Shown: one piece after another, positions 34,922 through 44,238 of the stretch
How positions within the stretch are numbered: the first letter of the stretch is position 1
Layout of the letters: every line of letters begins with the position of its first letter
NCBI GenBank assembly: GCA_003481005.1
Contig: QUKC01000005.1
Location: 394 to 64,393 of the forward strand
Reading direction: 5' to 3'
Length of the DNA: 64,000 bases
Source of the DNA: Firmicutes bacterium TM09-10
Lineage (GTDB): Bacteria > Bacillota > Clostridia > Lachnospirales > Lachnospiraceae
Translations under genes and position numbers: made by a program
The notes under the pieces: model-generated
What the model was told of the DNA's origin: nothing
Database searches by the model: none
The model's input: only the letters and a program-made list of their open reading frames with translations

Positions 34922-36943
34922 TTATTTCCTCACTGTAAGCATTTCCGGACTGAAGCGGTAAAGCTTCTGCCGCGAACAGGTATCTTCCCACAAAAAGCCG
35001 ATCAGATAGTCTCCCTCCGGCAGGCTGTCCCGATCGAAGGTCACGCACACGCCCGGCAGCTCGGTATGGACAATTCCGTGCAGATTTTCGTCGATATCTG
35101 GGCGGAACTGCCTCGTACAGGGAATCCTCCAGACCTCGCCCCGATCCTCAGGAATCGCTTCCGTACTGGAGCCGGGCGCAATATAGCCGGTCTCCACCTT
35201 CTTTAACAACAGGGAAAAATCGTACCGACAGTTGTCAACCTGCAGTGCCCACGTCCAGCCCTGGATCATCCAGTCGCCGGTTCCTGCTCCTGCAGTGCCC
35301 CTTTGCCAGCGTCCCATGTCCCCGGCGAACTCCACACCGATGCGCAGCACCTCGTTATGCCACTGCGGTTCCAGAACACCCTCGATCTTCTCAGGGGAAA
35401 CTTTTTCCACTCTTTTGTCAAAATCATAACGGCAGCCCGTATAAAATTCCGCATCCAGCACATCCTTTACCAGATATCTGTGATAAAACGGGTCGGTTCC
35501 GTATAGGGACGGGTGCAGTTCATAGAGCAGATTCAGTTCCTGATGCAGGCGGCGCAGCTTTTCCGTGCTGTCGTCCGCACCGCGGCTTAAGGATTCATGA
35601 TGCGTCAGCGTCACGTCGTTGCGTACCACGTTGTAATAGCCCATTTCATATACATGATAGCAGAATTCCACGTCGTTGAACGCGACACGCAGGTTCTCGG
35701 ACAGTCCTTGCGCCTGATCGTAAATGCTTTTTTTCACCAGCAGGCAGGCTCCGGTTACACCCAGGACATCCATCGCCATGCGGTTGCGCCCGAAATAAAA
35801 TTCCAGCGCATCGGAGCGGAACTGCAGCTTGTGTGCAGGTCCCAGATGAATGTTGGTGATGCCCGCGTGCTGAATGATCTCCGTGCCCGGATAAATCAGC
35901 TTTGCGCCCACCGCGCCGACGTGCGGCAGAACCGCCTTTTCCATCAGCTTTTCCAGCCAGTTGTCCTGCGTAATTTCGATATCATCATTCAATAACAGGA
36001 TGTAATCGCCGGTCGCCAGGGACACGCCAAGGTTGCACATTTTGGAAAAATTGAACTCCATCGGTTCATAGTGATAAACGAACCGGAAATCCTCGTTCAA
36101 CATATCGCGCATCCGTTCAATTCTTGCACGGTTTTGTTCATTGCTTCCGTTATCCACAACGATGATCTCAAAATCCCGGTAGTTTCCACTTTCCAGGACA
36201 GAATGAATGCAATTCGATAAAATATGGGGATGATCCTTGGTCGGGATGATGATTGAAACCTTCCCGGAGGGCGTAAGAGGCCAGCCTCTTCTTACATATG
36301 CCGCCTTTTTCAGATCATCATACGTCTCTTCCATACCCCAGACTTCGATTTTTTCATGATGAAACAGCACGCTGTCGATATGTGCAGTTCCATTCTCGAT
36401 TTCCGTCAGGCGCAGCACCAGGTCATAAAGGTTGCGCAGCGGGTTCTCATCCGCCAGCCACGGACAGTTCTCCATCGCCTGTCTGCGCACCGCAAAGAAT
36501 CCGCCGAAATAAAAGCAGGACATCAGCGTATCCGGCGACCAGTCCGGCTTCAGCCAGGGATTTTTGCGCTTACCGGCTTCGTCGATTTCATCTTCGTCCG
36601 CGTAGGCGATCACCGTTTCAGGATGGGCTTCAAACCAGCCAAGCACATGTGAAATGCCTCTCGTATCCGGGCTTGCGTCCGGCGCGTGGAAAATCAGGAC
36701 GTCCGCGGGCGTTGCGCCGTTTCCATACCGCCGCACATCAAAATCCGCACGGCACTCATCGTAAGAAATCACCTCCGCGTGCTCTGCCCTGTGCTTTGCG
36801 CGCAGTGCCTCGTCCTCCTGGGCTTCCTTTTCCCGAATCCACTCGTCATAGGTGAGCGTCTGTTTCTGAATCTGCTCCTGATACCAGCGGTATCTTCTCT
36901 TTACCAGATTATCCTGAATTGTTTCTTTTATCTTTGAAACCAA
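34922..36943 (-). CDS. Large GT2 glycosyltransferase with TTG start and C-terminal beta domain
   Basis: This 673-residue protein has an N-terminal GT-A-like region (about 80-220, VIAYADEDEID, KPDWSPDTL) and a clear GT2 domain (about 228-490: VSIIIPTKDH, VVDNGSNEQ, YILLLNDDIE, FNDVEFCYHVYEMGY). A C-terminal ~150 residues are rich in short polar strands, perhaps a carbohydrate-binding sandwich. I chose a TTG start at 36943: AGGAGG lies 8 nt upstream, and no ATG fits. It overlaps the methyltransferase/kinase-like gene by 16 nt. The first domain's catalytic state is uncertain. Confidence 0.8.
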   Translation of the reverse strand: MVSKIKETIQDNLVKRRYRWYQEQIQKQTLTYDEWIREKEAQEDEALRAKHRAEHAEVISYDECRADFDVRRYGNGATPADVLIFHAPDASPDTRGISHVLGWFEAHPETVIAYADEDEIDEAGKRKNPWLKPDWSPDTLMSCFYFGGFFAVRRQAMENCPWLADENPLRNLYDLVLRLTEIENGTAHIDSVLFHHEKIEVWGMEETYDDLKKAAYVRRGWPLTPSGKVSIIIPTKDHPHILSNCIHSVLESGNYRDFEIIVVDNGSNEQNRARIERMRDMLNEDFRFVYHYEPMEFNFSKMCNLGVSLATGDYILLLNDDIEITQDNWLEKLMEKAVLPHVGAVGAKLIYPGTEIIQHAGITNIHLGPAHKLQFRSDALEFYFGRNRMAMDVLGVTGACLLVKKSIYDQAQGLSENLRVAFNDVEFCYHVYEMGYYNVVRNDVTLTHHESLSRGADDSTEKLRRLHQELNLLYELHPSLYGTDPFYHRYLVKDVLDAEFYTGCRYDFDKRVEKVSPEKIEGVLEPQWHNEVLRIGVEFAGDMGRWQRGTAGAGTGDWMIQGWTWALQVDNCRYDFSLLLKKVETGYIAPGSSTEAIPEDRGEVWRIPCTRQFRPDIDENLHGIVHTELPGVCVTFDRDSLPEGDYLIGFLWEDTCSRQKLYRFSPEMLTVRK

Positions 36944-39051
36944 AAACCTTTCCTCCTTGCCGCTGCCGCCAGGCGCGCCTGAATATCCTGCAGCATTTCC
37001 GCCGACAGCCATGCGATCTGTGCCCGGATGATCAGTGCTTCACCATCCGTCGCCTCGTTGTCCAGACAATCCAGCCGAACGCTGATGTTCGGATCTCCTG
37101 TTTCAAACAGTACCGTCGGAACATGGGACGGGGTATCTGCAAGCACCTGTCCGTTCGTCGACAGGCACTGATCCAGCTGTGCCCGTGTCAGCGCTTTTCC
37201 GCGCCATTCGATTCCATGAATCTGTACCAGACACGGCAGCTCCGCAGGATCTAAGCGAATCGCTTTTGTACCTGCTTTGCAGATGATCCTGGCGTTGATC
37301 AGATCGTCCGCCTCATATGCATCATATTGATAATAAGAATGCTCCGGTGTATATCCTGCGCCGAAGTCTTCAAATACCTGCACCTTTTTGCGGTCCGCCC
37401 GGGCGAAAAATTCCTGATACGGCACAGCACGGTTGCCGATCAGATGCCGAAGCTGCCCAAGAGCCGTCCGGCTCCGCCCGTCCTTTTCCTGCAGGACAAA
37501 GCGCTGGAACGCCAGCTCTTTTTCCGAAAGCTCATACATCTGCTCTTTGCCGATGCCGAGGGCTTCCAGATGCTTTTTCACAATCGGATGCTCCATCCGA
37601 ACCGGATCCTCCTGACCATAGCAGTTCAATGCCCGGCTGATGATCTGCTGCGGCGTCAGCTTGTCTGTCGTCCACTCGTAATCGATCATCGTCCAGATAT
37701 CACCCTGTACGCAGATATTCGGGAAGGTCAGGTCATAATCCTGCTTCGTCCCCTCCGCTTTCCACGCTGCGATTTTGCAGTAACGGTCAAACAGCTTATC
37801 AAAACCGGCTTCGTCATTGTTCTGTAAGCACTCATCCAGCAGCTCTTCCAATGTCCGGCTATTTTCGAGATATTCGATTTCCGCAAAGGGCAATCCATCC
37901 GGATTCCGTTTCAGCTCCAGACGGTTGACTGAGAGGGTGCTGCCTTTAAACCGTTCTGTGAAGACGCATTCATTCTCTGCCAGGGCTTCAATATGTGCCG
38001 CAGCAGCTGAGGTTGCCGGATATTTCCGGACAGTGTGTTTTCCGTCCTTTTCCAGAATATCCGTGCGGATGCTCAGATGCTCCGCTCTGTCGTTGGAAAA
38101 ACGGCTGTATACAATATCCGTCATGGACCCTGTCATCACGAGGAACGAATTGCTGTACTGTCCAAACAGTCCCTCGCGGATGAGCATGTCGAACACCTTT
38201 TTTTCATCGAACAGCAGCATCCGGTCGCGGTCGAAATTTCGCAGGTTATTAGATAGTTCTCCGACTTTCGGCAGATACCGGTCGGAGTACAGTGTCGTCA
38301 TAAATTTATAATCCGGATAAGGGTAGTAGAAATGATATTCCGTCTCACCGCATTCTTTCAGGATTTTTTCCAGACCGCTCCGGGAAAAGGTGCGAGCCGC
38401 ACCGCCCTGAGGGTAATCCTCCAGGCCCGAAAAAAACGTGCCGACGTGGTCTTCCCGGCACCCCGCCCAATATTTTAAACCAAGTTTATTCTCTATCGCA
38501 ATCACGATATGTCCATCGGATTTCACATGTTTTTTGATAATCCGGTAGAAATCGTGAAAGGGGGTTTTTCCACCGATATAGCTCTGCCCGTATTCGAACA
38601 CGCCGATCAGACAGACAAAATCATAATCCGTCGGCAGATCCGGCTCGATGTCTGAAAAGTTGCCCACATGGATCGTCACGTTGTCACAGTCCTGATGGCG
38701 GTAAGCGTTGATCAAGCTGCGTTTTTTCGAAAGGTCGACGCAGGTTACGCTGCCTGCCTTCTGTGCGAGGCTTCCCGTAATCGCGCCGCAGCCGGAACCG
38801 ATTTCCAGCACCTTCATGCTTTTGTCAACAGGCAGCCATCCGACGATATTTTCCCGCAGGTCGGAAAGGTGGTAAAGCACCTCCCAGCTCGCCGCTTTAT
38901 AGATTTCCTGGGGATATTCCCGGGGTGGGATTGTTTTTACCAGCTCCAAAAGTGCATCCTCCGACGCTCCGTCGCAGTAAAAATCCTGTTCCGGATAATG
39001 GGAATAATCCAGCACAACATTCCCGATCTTCTCTGTCCTGCCTGTCTGCAT
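36928..39051 (-). CDS. Methyltransferase fused to a kinase-like domain (WbdD-like architecture)
   Basis: This 707-residue protein begins with a class I SAM-dependent methyltransferase: VLEIGSGCGAITG (81-93), CVDLSKK, and CLIGVFEYG. From about 320 to 480 it looks like an aminoglycoside-phosphotransferase/protein-kinase fold: VRKYP (lysine 343), a hinge-like EYLENSRTLEELL, a catalytic-loop-like DYDLTFPNI (D438/D440, N445) and MIDYEWT (D457). The C-terminal ~200 residues look like a beta-rich domain. In E. coli O9a, WbdD is a methyltransferase-kinase that caps the chain for Wzm/Wzt export; here the gene follows wzt by 3 nt. The capping role is inferred. Confidence 0.7.
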   Translation of the reverse strand: MQTGRTEKIGNVVLDYSHYPEQDFYCDGASEDALLELVKTIPPREYPQEIYKAASWEVLYHLSDLRENIVGWLPVDKSMKVLEIGSGCGAITGSLAQKAGSVTCVDLSKKRSLINAYRHQDCDNVTIHVGNFSDIEPDLPTDYDFVCLIGVFEYGQSYIGGKTPFHDFYRIIKKHVKSDGHIVIAIENKLGLKYWAGCREDHVGTFFSGLEDYPQGGAARTFSRSGLEKILKECGETEYHFYYPYPDYKFMTTLYSDRYLPKVGELSNNLRNFDRDRMLLFDEKKVFDMLIREGLFGQYSNSFLVMTGSMTDIVYSRFSNDRAEHLSIRTDILEKDGKHTVRKYPATSAAAAHIEALAENECVFTERFKGSTLSVNRLELKRNPDGLPFAEIEYLENSRTLEELLDECLQNNDEAGFDKLFDRYCKIAAWKAEGTKQDYDLTFPNICVQGDIWTMIDYEWTTDKLTPQQIISRALNCYGQEDPVRMEHPIVKKHLEALGIGKEQMYELSEKELAFQRFVLQEKDGRSRTALGQLRHLIGNRAVPYQEFFARADRKKVQVFEDFGAGYTPEHSYYQYDAYEADDLINARIICKAGTKAIRLDPAELPCLVQIHGIEWRGKALTRAQLDQCLSTNGQVLADTPSHVPTVLFETGDPNISVRLDCLDNEATDGEALIIRAQIAWLSAEMLQDIQARLAAAARRKGFWFQR

Positions 39052-39054
39052 ACG

Positions 39055-40359
39055 TTAAATCTCCTTCACCTCAACCTGAGATTCCATATCAAAATAGCCC
39101 ACCGTATCCTTGTCGGACACGACCGTAATATTCAGCACGTCATAAAGACGATGATACACTTTAAACGTATCTTTTTCATAGCCTGTCACACCCAGGGATA
39201 TGAGATAGTCACCGCCCTGCAGGCGCATCTTCTGGCGGAATGTAATTTCCAGCACCTGACCCGCCTTTACGCTCTCCAGAAACGTCTTTTCAAACATCGT
39301 GTTCGTTCCCGTGATCTCCACGCCCTTGATGTTTTTGATGGAAAAAGCAAAGATCGGTGCCGGAAGATCCTGACCGATTTTCACCTTCATATGCATCGTG
39401 AATTCGTCGCCCTTTAAAATTGCGGTCGTCTGCACGTCGTTTTTGTCCGTAATGTAATATGAAACAATTTCCGCCTGCTTCGTGCCGTATTCCAGTGTCT
39501 CCGGGTTGACGCCCATGCGCGCCGCTTCCTGCTTCTTTTTCTGTTTGTCAAGGGCCGCCCGAACATCCCCGTCCGCCGTCAGGTCAGGTACATCCACGCC
39601 AGCCTTAGGCGTTTCGTACTGTCCCACCAGCACCTGCTTGTAGGCGTCGATCATGTCTTTGGGCGAGCCTTCTCCGAGCTTTACGCCCTGATTTAACAGA
39701 ATCGCACGGTCGCAGTATTTGCTGATCGCGCTCAGATCGTGGCTGACGAACAGGATCGTCTTGCCTTTTTTCTTGAATTCCTCGAATTTTCGATAGCATT
39801 TTGCCTGGAAAAATACGTCGCCAACCGAAAGCGCCTCATCGACGATCAGGATTTCCGGGTCGATATTGATGGCAACTGCAAATGCCAGTCGTACAAACAT
39901 ACCGCTGGAATAGGTCTTTACCGGCTGGTACACATAGTCCCCGATATCCGCAAAATCCAGGATATCCTGCAGCTTTTCATCAATTTCTTTTTCAGAAAAA
40001 CCGATCATCGTTCCATTCAGATAAATATTTTCGATGCCGTTGTATTCCATGTTAAAGCCTGCGCCCAGCTCCAGCAAGGCGGAAATTCTGCCGTTTACCT
40101 GCACAGTGCCGCTCGTCTCATGTAATACGCCGGTGATAATCTTTAAAATCGTCGATTTGCCGGAGCCGTTCGTGCCAATAATGCCGACAGTCTCTCCTTT
40201 ATAAATGTCCAGACTGACATCCTTTAATGCGTAATGCGGCGTGGAAAGTTTCTTTTTTGTCAGTCCCAGGGATTCGATCAGACGGTCCCGGTTTCTGCGG
40301 TACAGCTTGTATACTTTGCTCACCCTGTCCACATGAATTGCCAGTTCTTTTTGTTCCAT
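39055..40359 (-). CDS. Polysaccharide ABC exporter ATP-binding protein (Wzt/RgpD-like)
   Basis: This 434-residue protein has an ABC ATPase (about 10-260): Walker A GTNGSGKST, the short signature YSSGMFVRLAFAVA typical of the polysaccharide exporter subfamily, Walker B ILIVDEAL and switch SHD. The C-terminal region (about 300-430) is an immunoglobulin-like Wzt carbohydrate-binding domain. In Wzt this domain recognises the finished chain end. The ATG at 40359 has AAAGGA upstream and lies 13 nt after the wzm stop. It pairs with the permease next door. Confidence 0.92.
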   Translation of the reverse strand: MEQKELAIHVDRVSKVYKLYRRNRDRLIESLGLTKKKLSTPHYALKDVSLDIYKGETVGIIGTNGSGKSTILKIITGVLHETSGTVQVNGRISALLELGAGFNMEYNGIENIYLNGTMIGFSEKEIDEKLQDILDFADIGDYVYQPVKTYSSGMFVRLAFAVAINIDPEILIVDEALSVGDVFFQAKCYRKFEEFKKKGKTILFVSHDLSAISKYCDRAILLNQGVKLGEGSPKDMIDAYKQVLVGQYETPKAGVDVPDLTADGDVRAALDKQKKKQEAARMGVNPETLEYGTKQAEIVSYYITDKNDVQTTAILKGDEFTMHMKVKIGQDLPAPIFAFSIKNIKGVEITGTNTMFEKTFLESVKAGQVLEITFRQKMRLQGGDYLISLGVTGYEKDTFKVYHRLYDVLNITVVSDKDTVGYFDMESQVEVKEI

Positions 40360-40372
40360 AACCAGTTTTCCT

Positions 40373-41365
40373 TTACATGATATCCGCAAAATGAATCTTG
40401 AGTTTCTTGAAAATCAGCGCACCAATGCCAAACAGCACCACCGTGATAATCCAGAAATAAACCGTGGAGTAAAAGTCTTCCCAGAACCACTGTTTTCCGT
40501 ATACAGCGCTTCTGTAGCCCTCCACAATGTATACAAGCGGATTGATTTTCACGATCATCTGAAGCTTCATCGGAAAATCATTGATATTCCACAACACCGG
40601 AGTTGCCCACATACCGACCTGCAGAAAGATATTGACAATGGACTGCAGATCCCTGAAAAAGATAACAACCGAGCAGGTCGTATAACTAAGTGCCAGTACA
40701 AAAACGAACATGCAGAAGCTGTAATAAAATACCTGCAGTGTATACAGGCTCGGATAATAGCCGTTCAATGCTGCCACGATCAGTAAAACCAGCACGAAAA
40801 ACGCATGAATAAATGTCGCTGCAATAATCTTGATAATCGGCAGGATACTGATTTTAAATACGACTTTTTTTACCAGGTAATTATATTCCAGCAGCGATAC
40901 CATTGCGCTGGTCAGAGCTTCGGAAAAATAAAACCAGGGCACCAGTCCCGCTGTCAGAAACAGGATATACGGAACACCTTCTACGCCTCCGGAGGCATAA
41001 CCAGTCCGGTTCGGGAAAATAATCACGAAAACAACCCAGTACATCGCAACTGTGATGACCGGCTGCACCATCGCCCAGAACGCCCCCATATAAGAGCCTG
41101 CGTAGCGCTTTTTGAAATCGCTCTTTGCCAGTTTCCAGATCAGCCTGCGGTTCTGGTATAATTCCACCGGCAGTACCGTGATCTTATCGTATAACCGGAT
41201 AAAGGCAATGACCGCCGCCACGATCAGCACGCAGGCAATCACTTTTTTCAGCAGCTCATCCTGTGGATTGGCAAGGGGATTATGATAAACAAGGATAATA
41301 ACGGCAAGAATCGCCATCACCGCAGTGAATATGGCGATTCCTGTTTTTTTATTCAGTCTCTTCAT
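40373..41365 (-). CDS. Polysaccharide ABC exporter permease (Wzm/RgpC-like)
   Basis: This 330-residue membrane protein belongs to the ABC-2 permease family. It has two extra N-terminal hydrophobic helices (about 10-55), then the family core: the amphipathic KLAKSDFKKRYAGSYMGAFWAMVQPV segment (about 90-115), then six helices including YFSEALTSAMVSLLEYNYLVKKV. It exports lipid-linked polysaccharide with Wzt. The start codon overlaps the rfbC stop, so translation is probably coupled. Confidence 0.92.
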   Translation of the reverse strand: MKRLNKKTGIAIFTAVMAILAVIILVYHNPLANPQDELLKKVIACVLIVAAVIAFIRLYDKITVLPVELYQNRRLIWKLAKSDFKKRYAGSYMGAFWAMVQPVITVAMYWVVFVIIFPNRTGYASGGVEGVPYILFLTAGLVPWFYFSEALTSAMVSLLEYNYLVKKVVFKISILPIIKIIAATFIHAFFVLVLLIVAALNGYYPSLYTLQVFYYSFCMFVFVLALSYTTCSVVIFFRDLQSIVNIFLQVGMWATPVLWNINDFPMKLQMIVKINPLVYIVEGYRSAVYGKQWFWEDFYSTVYFWIITVVLFGIGALIFKKLKIHFADIM

Positions 41366-41925
41366 TTATTTCTGCTTTCTGTAAATTCGGCAAAAGAGCC
41401 CCACTTTTTATCTTTGTCAGACAAGGTCAGTTCCATTCCTTCCGGAATCGGCCATTCTACGCCGATCTGGGGATCGTTCCATGCCAGACCGCCTTCGTCG
41501 TTGGGATGATAGAAGTCTGTGCATTTATAGGCAAATTCCGCATAATCCGACAGCACTACAAAGCCGTGTGCGAAATTCTTGGGGATAAAGAACTGCTTTT
41601 TGTTCTCTTCGGAAAGCAGCACACCGTACCACTGACCATAGGTTTTGGAGCCGGGACGTAAGTCAACCGCAACGTCAAACACTTCGCCGCGAATCGCTCT
41701 CACCAGTTTGTCCTGGGGGTAATTGATCTGGAAATGAAGCCCCCGCAGAACGCCTTTTTTGGATGCGGACTGGTTGTCCTGTACGAAAACCTGATCGATG
41801 CCGGCTTCCTTGTAATCATTGTAGTTATAAGTCTCCATGAAGTAACCGCGGGCGTCGCCGAACACCTGGGGGGTGATCACCTTAAGACCTTCGATATGAC
41901 ATGTTTCTACTGAAATTTTTCCCAT
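41362..41925 (-). CDS. rfbC: dTDP-4-dehydrorhamnose 3,5-epimerase
   Basis: This 187-residue cupin enzyme makes the epimerised precursor of dTDP-L-rhamnose. It has QDNQSASKKGVLRGLHFQ, with the catalytic histidine in RGLHFQ, then DVAVDLRPGS, and FIPKNFAHGFVVLSD. Length is typical. The ribosome binding site is AGGAGA, 9-10 nt before the ATG. It lies between rfbA and the exporter. Confidence 0.95.
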   Translation of the reverse strand: MGKISVETCHIEGLKVITPQVFGDARGYFMETYNYNDYKEAGIDQVFVQDNQSASKKGVLRGLHFQINYPQDKLVRAIRGEVFDVAVDLRPGSKTYGQWYGVLLSEENKKQFFIPKNFAHGFVVLSDYAEFAYKCTDFYHPNDEGGLAWNDPQIGVEWPIPEGMELTLSDKDKKWGSFAEFTESRNK

Positions 41926-41948
41926 TTTTCTATTCTCCTGTTCCGTTT

Positions 41949-42818
41949 TTAAAGTCCGTTTGCGACCTCTACGAGATATTTGCCATAGTTGGTCTTCATC
42001 AGCGGCTCCGCAAGCTTTAAGAGCTGCTGTTTATCGATAAAACCTCTGCGGAACGCGATTTCCTCAATGCAGGAAATGTACATGCCCTGACGCTTCTGTA
42101 CCGCTGCGACGAAATCCGCCGCATCCAGCAGTGCATCGTGGTTGCCGGTATCGAGCCATGCAAAGCCTCTGCCCAGCGTCTCCACCATCAGCGTCCCTCT
42201 GCGCAGATATTCGTTGTTGATCGAAGTGATTTCGATCTCACCTCTTGCAGACGGCTTTACGTTGCGGGCGATTTCCACAACGTCATTATCATAAAAATAC
42301 AGTCCGGGAACTGCGTAGTTGCTCTTGGGATGCTCCGGCTTTTCCTCGATGGAAAGCGCTTTGCCGTTTTCATCGAATTCCACCACGCCGTATTCTCTGG
42401 GATCGCGGACAAAATAGCCGAAAATCGTCGCACCCTTTTCCCGCTCCGCTGCCTGACGCAGCACTCTGGAAAAGCTCTGTCCATAGAAAATATTGTCGCC
42501 CAGAACGAGGGCAACGCTGTCGTTTCCGATGAAATCCGCGCCGATCAAAAATGCATCCGCCAGTCCGCGGGGTGTCTCCTGAACCGCGTAGGACATCGAA
42601 AGCCCCAGCTGCTCTCCTGTACCGAACAGCTCTTTAAAAGCAGGCAGATCCCTGGGTGTGGAAATAATCAGAATCTCCCGGATGCCCGCCAGCATCAGTG
42701 TGGAGAGCGGATAATAAATCATCGGTTTGTCATAAACCGGCATAATCTGTTTGGATACCGCCTTGGTCAGCGGATAAAGGCGGGTTCCGGAGCCGCCTGC
42801 AAGAATGATACCTTTCAT
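41949..42818 (-). CDS. rfbA: Glucose-1-phosphate thymidylyltransferase
   Basis: This 289-residue nucleotidyltransferase makes dTDP-glucose. It starts [18 protein letters not shown], with the nucleotide-binding GGSGTRL, then the [15 protein letters not shown] and VLGDNIFYG metal-binding motifs, and [15 protein letters not shown]. Length is exactly that of the family. The ATG at 42818 has GGAGGA close upstream; an upstream GTG-type extension would pass through the structured leader and is unlikely. Confidence 0.96.
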   Translation of the reverse strand: MKGIILAGGSGTRLYPLTKAVSKQIMPVYDKPMIYYPLSTLMLAGIREILIISTPRDLPAFKELFGTGEQLGLSMSYAVQETPRGLADAFLIGADFIGNDSVALVLGDNIFYGQSFSRVLRQAAEREKGATIFGYFVRDPREYGVVEFDENGKALSIEEKPEHPKSNYAVPGLYFYDNDVVEIARNVKPSARGEIEITSINNEYLRRGTLMVETLGRGFAWLDTGNHDALLDAADFVAAVQKRQGMYISCIEEIAFRRGFIDKQQLLKLAEPLMKTNYGKYLVEVANGL

Positions 42819-42885
42819 AGATTCCTCCATTCTTATGCGTTCATTCGCCTGTAGGAAAAACACTTTGCTTTACAGGATCGCTCCG

Positions 42886-42926
42886 GCAGCACTGTTCTAC
42901 TGCCCGGCGGCACTGTTCTACCGCCG
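42886..42926. repeat. Tandem hairpins with identical loops and compensatory stems
   Basis: Two 20-nt hairpins stand side by side: GGCAG-loop-CTGCC (42886-42905) and GGCGG-loop-CCGCC (42907-42926). Both have the identical 10-nt loop CACTGTTCTA. The stems differ at one base pair, A-T against G-C, so pairing is kept. They lie in the 229-nt gap between rfbB and rfbA. A further hairpin (GGGGaACGG/CCGTCCCC) is at about 42954-42980. Confidence 0.6.
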
Positions 42927-43047
42927 TGCGCTCCTGTCCAGATGCGCCAAAAGGGGAACGGTGTCGCGCGCCGTCCCCATTCTGGTATGCAAAGCCCTGT
43001 TTTTCCCGGACTGTCCGGCATTTTCCTCCCGACAATCCGGAAATTTC

Positions 43048-44127
43048 TCAGGCTTTGTACATTTCGTTATAATATTTCTGGTAGTCGCCGCTGGTTACGC
43101 GCTCCATCCAGTCTTCATGCTCGAAGTACCATGCAATGGTCTTTTTGATGCCTTCTTTGAACATCGTCTCCGGATACCAGCCGATCTCTTCCTTGATCTT
43201 GTCGGGAGCGATCGCGTATCTTCTGTCGTGTCCCTTACGGTCTGCTACATAGGTAATCAGATCCTTGCTGACAAGCGCCTTGCGCGGGTCGTCGTCTGCA
43301 AGCATCTCCTGCAGGGTCTCGATAATGATTTCGATGATCTGAATGTTCTGTTTTTCGTTATGACCACCTACATTGTAGGTTTCGAACAGTCTGCCCTGCT
43401 CCTGCACCATGTCGATGGCCTTTGCGTGGTCTTCGACATACAGCCAGTCGCGGACGTTCTTGCCGTCGCCGTATACCGGAAGCTTCTTGCCGTGCAGCGC
43501 ATTGTTGATGATCAGTGGAATCAGCTTTTCCGGAAACTGATAAGGGCCGTAGTTATTAGAGCAGTTTGTGATATTTGCAGGGAAATGATAGGTATCCATA
43601 TACGCTTTTACAAGCATATCAGATCCTGCCTTGCTGGCAGAATACGGGCTGTGGGGCGCATAGGGGGTTGTCTCATAGAAATAGCCGCCATCTTCGCTCA
43701 AAGAGCCGTATACTTCATCCGTCGAAACATGCAGGAATTTCTTGCCCGGCTTAAAGGTGCCGTCCGGAAGCTCCCACGCGTTCTTTGCGCAGTTTAACAT
43801 CACAGCAGTACCCAGCACGTTGGTCTGTACGAATACCTCGGGATTTTTGATGCTTCTGTCTACATGGCTTTCCGCCGCAAAATGCACCACGCGGTCAATA
43901 TCGTTTTCTGCAAAGATCTTTGCAATCGCTTCTTTATCGCAGATATTTGCTTTTACGAAGGTATAGTTATCGCGGTTTTCAATGTCTTTTAAGTTCTCGA
44001 GATTGCCCGCATAGGTCAGCGCATCCACATTGATGATGCGGATTTCGTTGTCATACTTGCGGAACATATAGTGAATGTAATTGGAACCGATAAACCCCGC
44101 TCCTCCGGTAACAAGATAGGTTCTCAT
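43048..44127 (-). CDS. rfbB: dTDP-glucose 4,6-dehydratase
   Basis: This 359-residue extended-SDR enzyme converts dTDP-glucose to the 4-keto-6-deoxy sugar. It has the NAD-binding VTGGAGFIGSNYIHY (5-19), HVSTDEVYG, the catalytic YSASKAGSDML (Tyr-x3-Lys) and YGPYQFPEKLIPLII. It is the first gene of the long polysaccharide operon. Assignment is firm. A reductase gene (rfbD) to complete dTDP-rhamnose was not seen in the window. Confidence 0.96.
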   Translation of the reverse strand: MRTYLVTGGAGFIGSNYIHYMFRKYDNEIRIINVDALTYAGNLENLKDIENRDNYTFVKANICDKEAIAKIFAENDIDRVVHFAAESHVDRSIKNPEVFVQTNVLGTAVMLNCAKNAWELPDGTFKPGKKFLHVSTDEVYGSLSEDGGYFYETTPYAPHSPYSASKAGSDMLVKAYMDTYHFPANITNCSNNYGPYQFPEKLIPLIINNALHGKKLPVYGDGKNVRDWLYVEDHAKAIDMVQEQGRLFETYNVGGHNEKQNIQIIEIIIETLQEMLADDDPRKALVSKDLITYVADRKGHDRRYAIAPDKIKEEIGWYPETMFKEGIKKTIAWYFEHEDWMERVTSGDYQKYYNEMYKA

Positions 44128-44190
44128 GCCTCTTCTCCTTTTCGATTCTGCGCAAAAGGACGCAAAATCCCATAATCCTGATTTTTTTCC

Positions 44191-44219
44191 AGTGTACCAT
44201 ATTTTCCGTGTTTTTCCAA
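44191..44219 (-). promoter_or_regulatory. Promoter of the polysaccharide operon
   Basis: TTGGAA (44214-44219), a 17-nt spacer and TACACT (44191-44196) on the minus strand, about 65 nt before rfbB. The -35 box overlaps a small hairpin TTTTCC-TGTT-GGAAAA. Confidence 0.5.
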
Positions 44220-44238
44220 CAGGAAAATACAGCTGATA

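Noticed and set aside
42819..42863. Longer rfbA protein starting at 42863
   Set aside because: The extra residues are not in the family, and GGAGGA sits right before the ATG at 42818.
43000..43045. Terminator after rfbB
   Set aside because: A 10-bp CCGGA-type stem exists, but no T-run follows on the minus strand, so read-through into rfbA is more likely.
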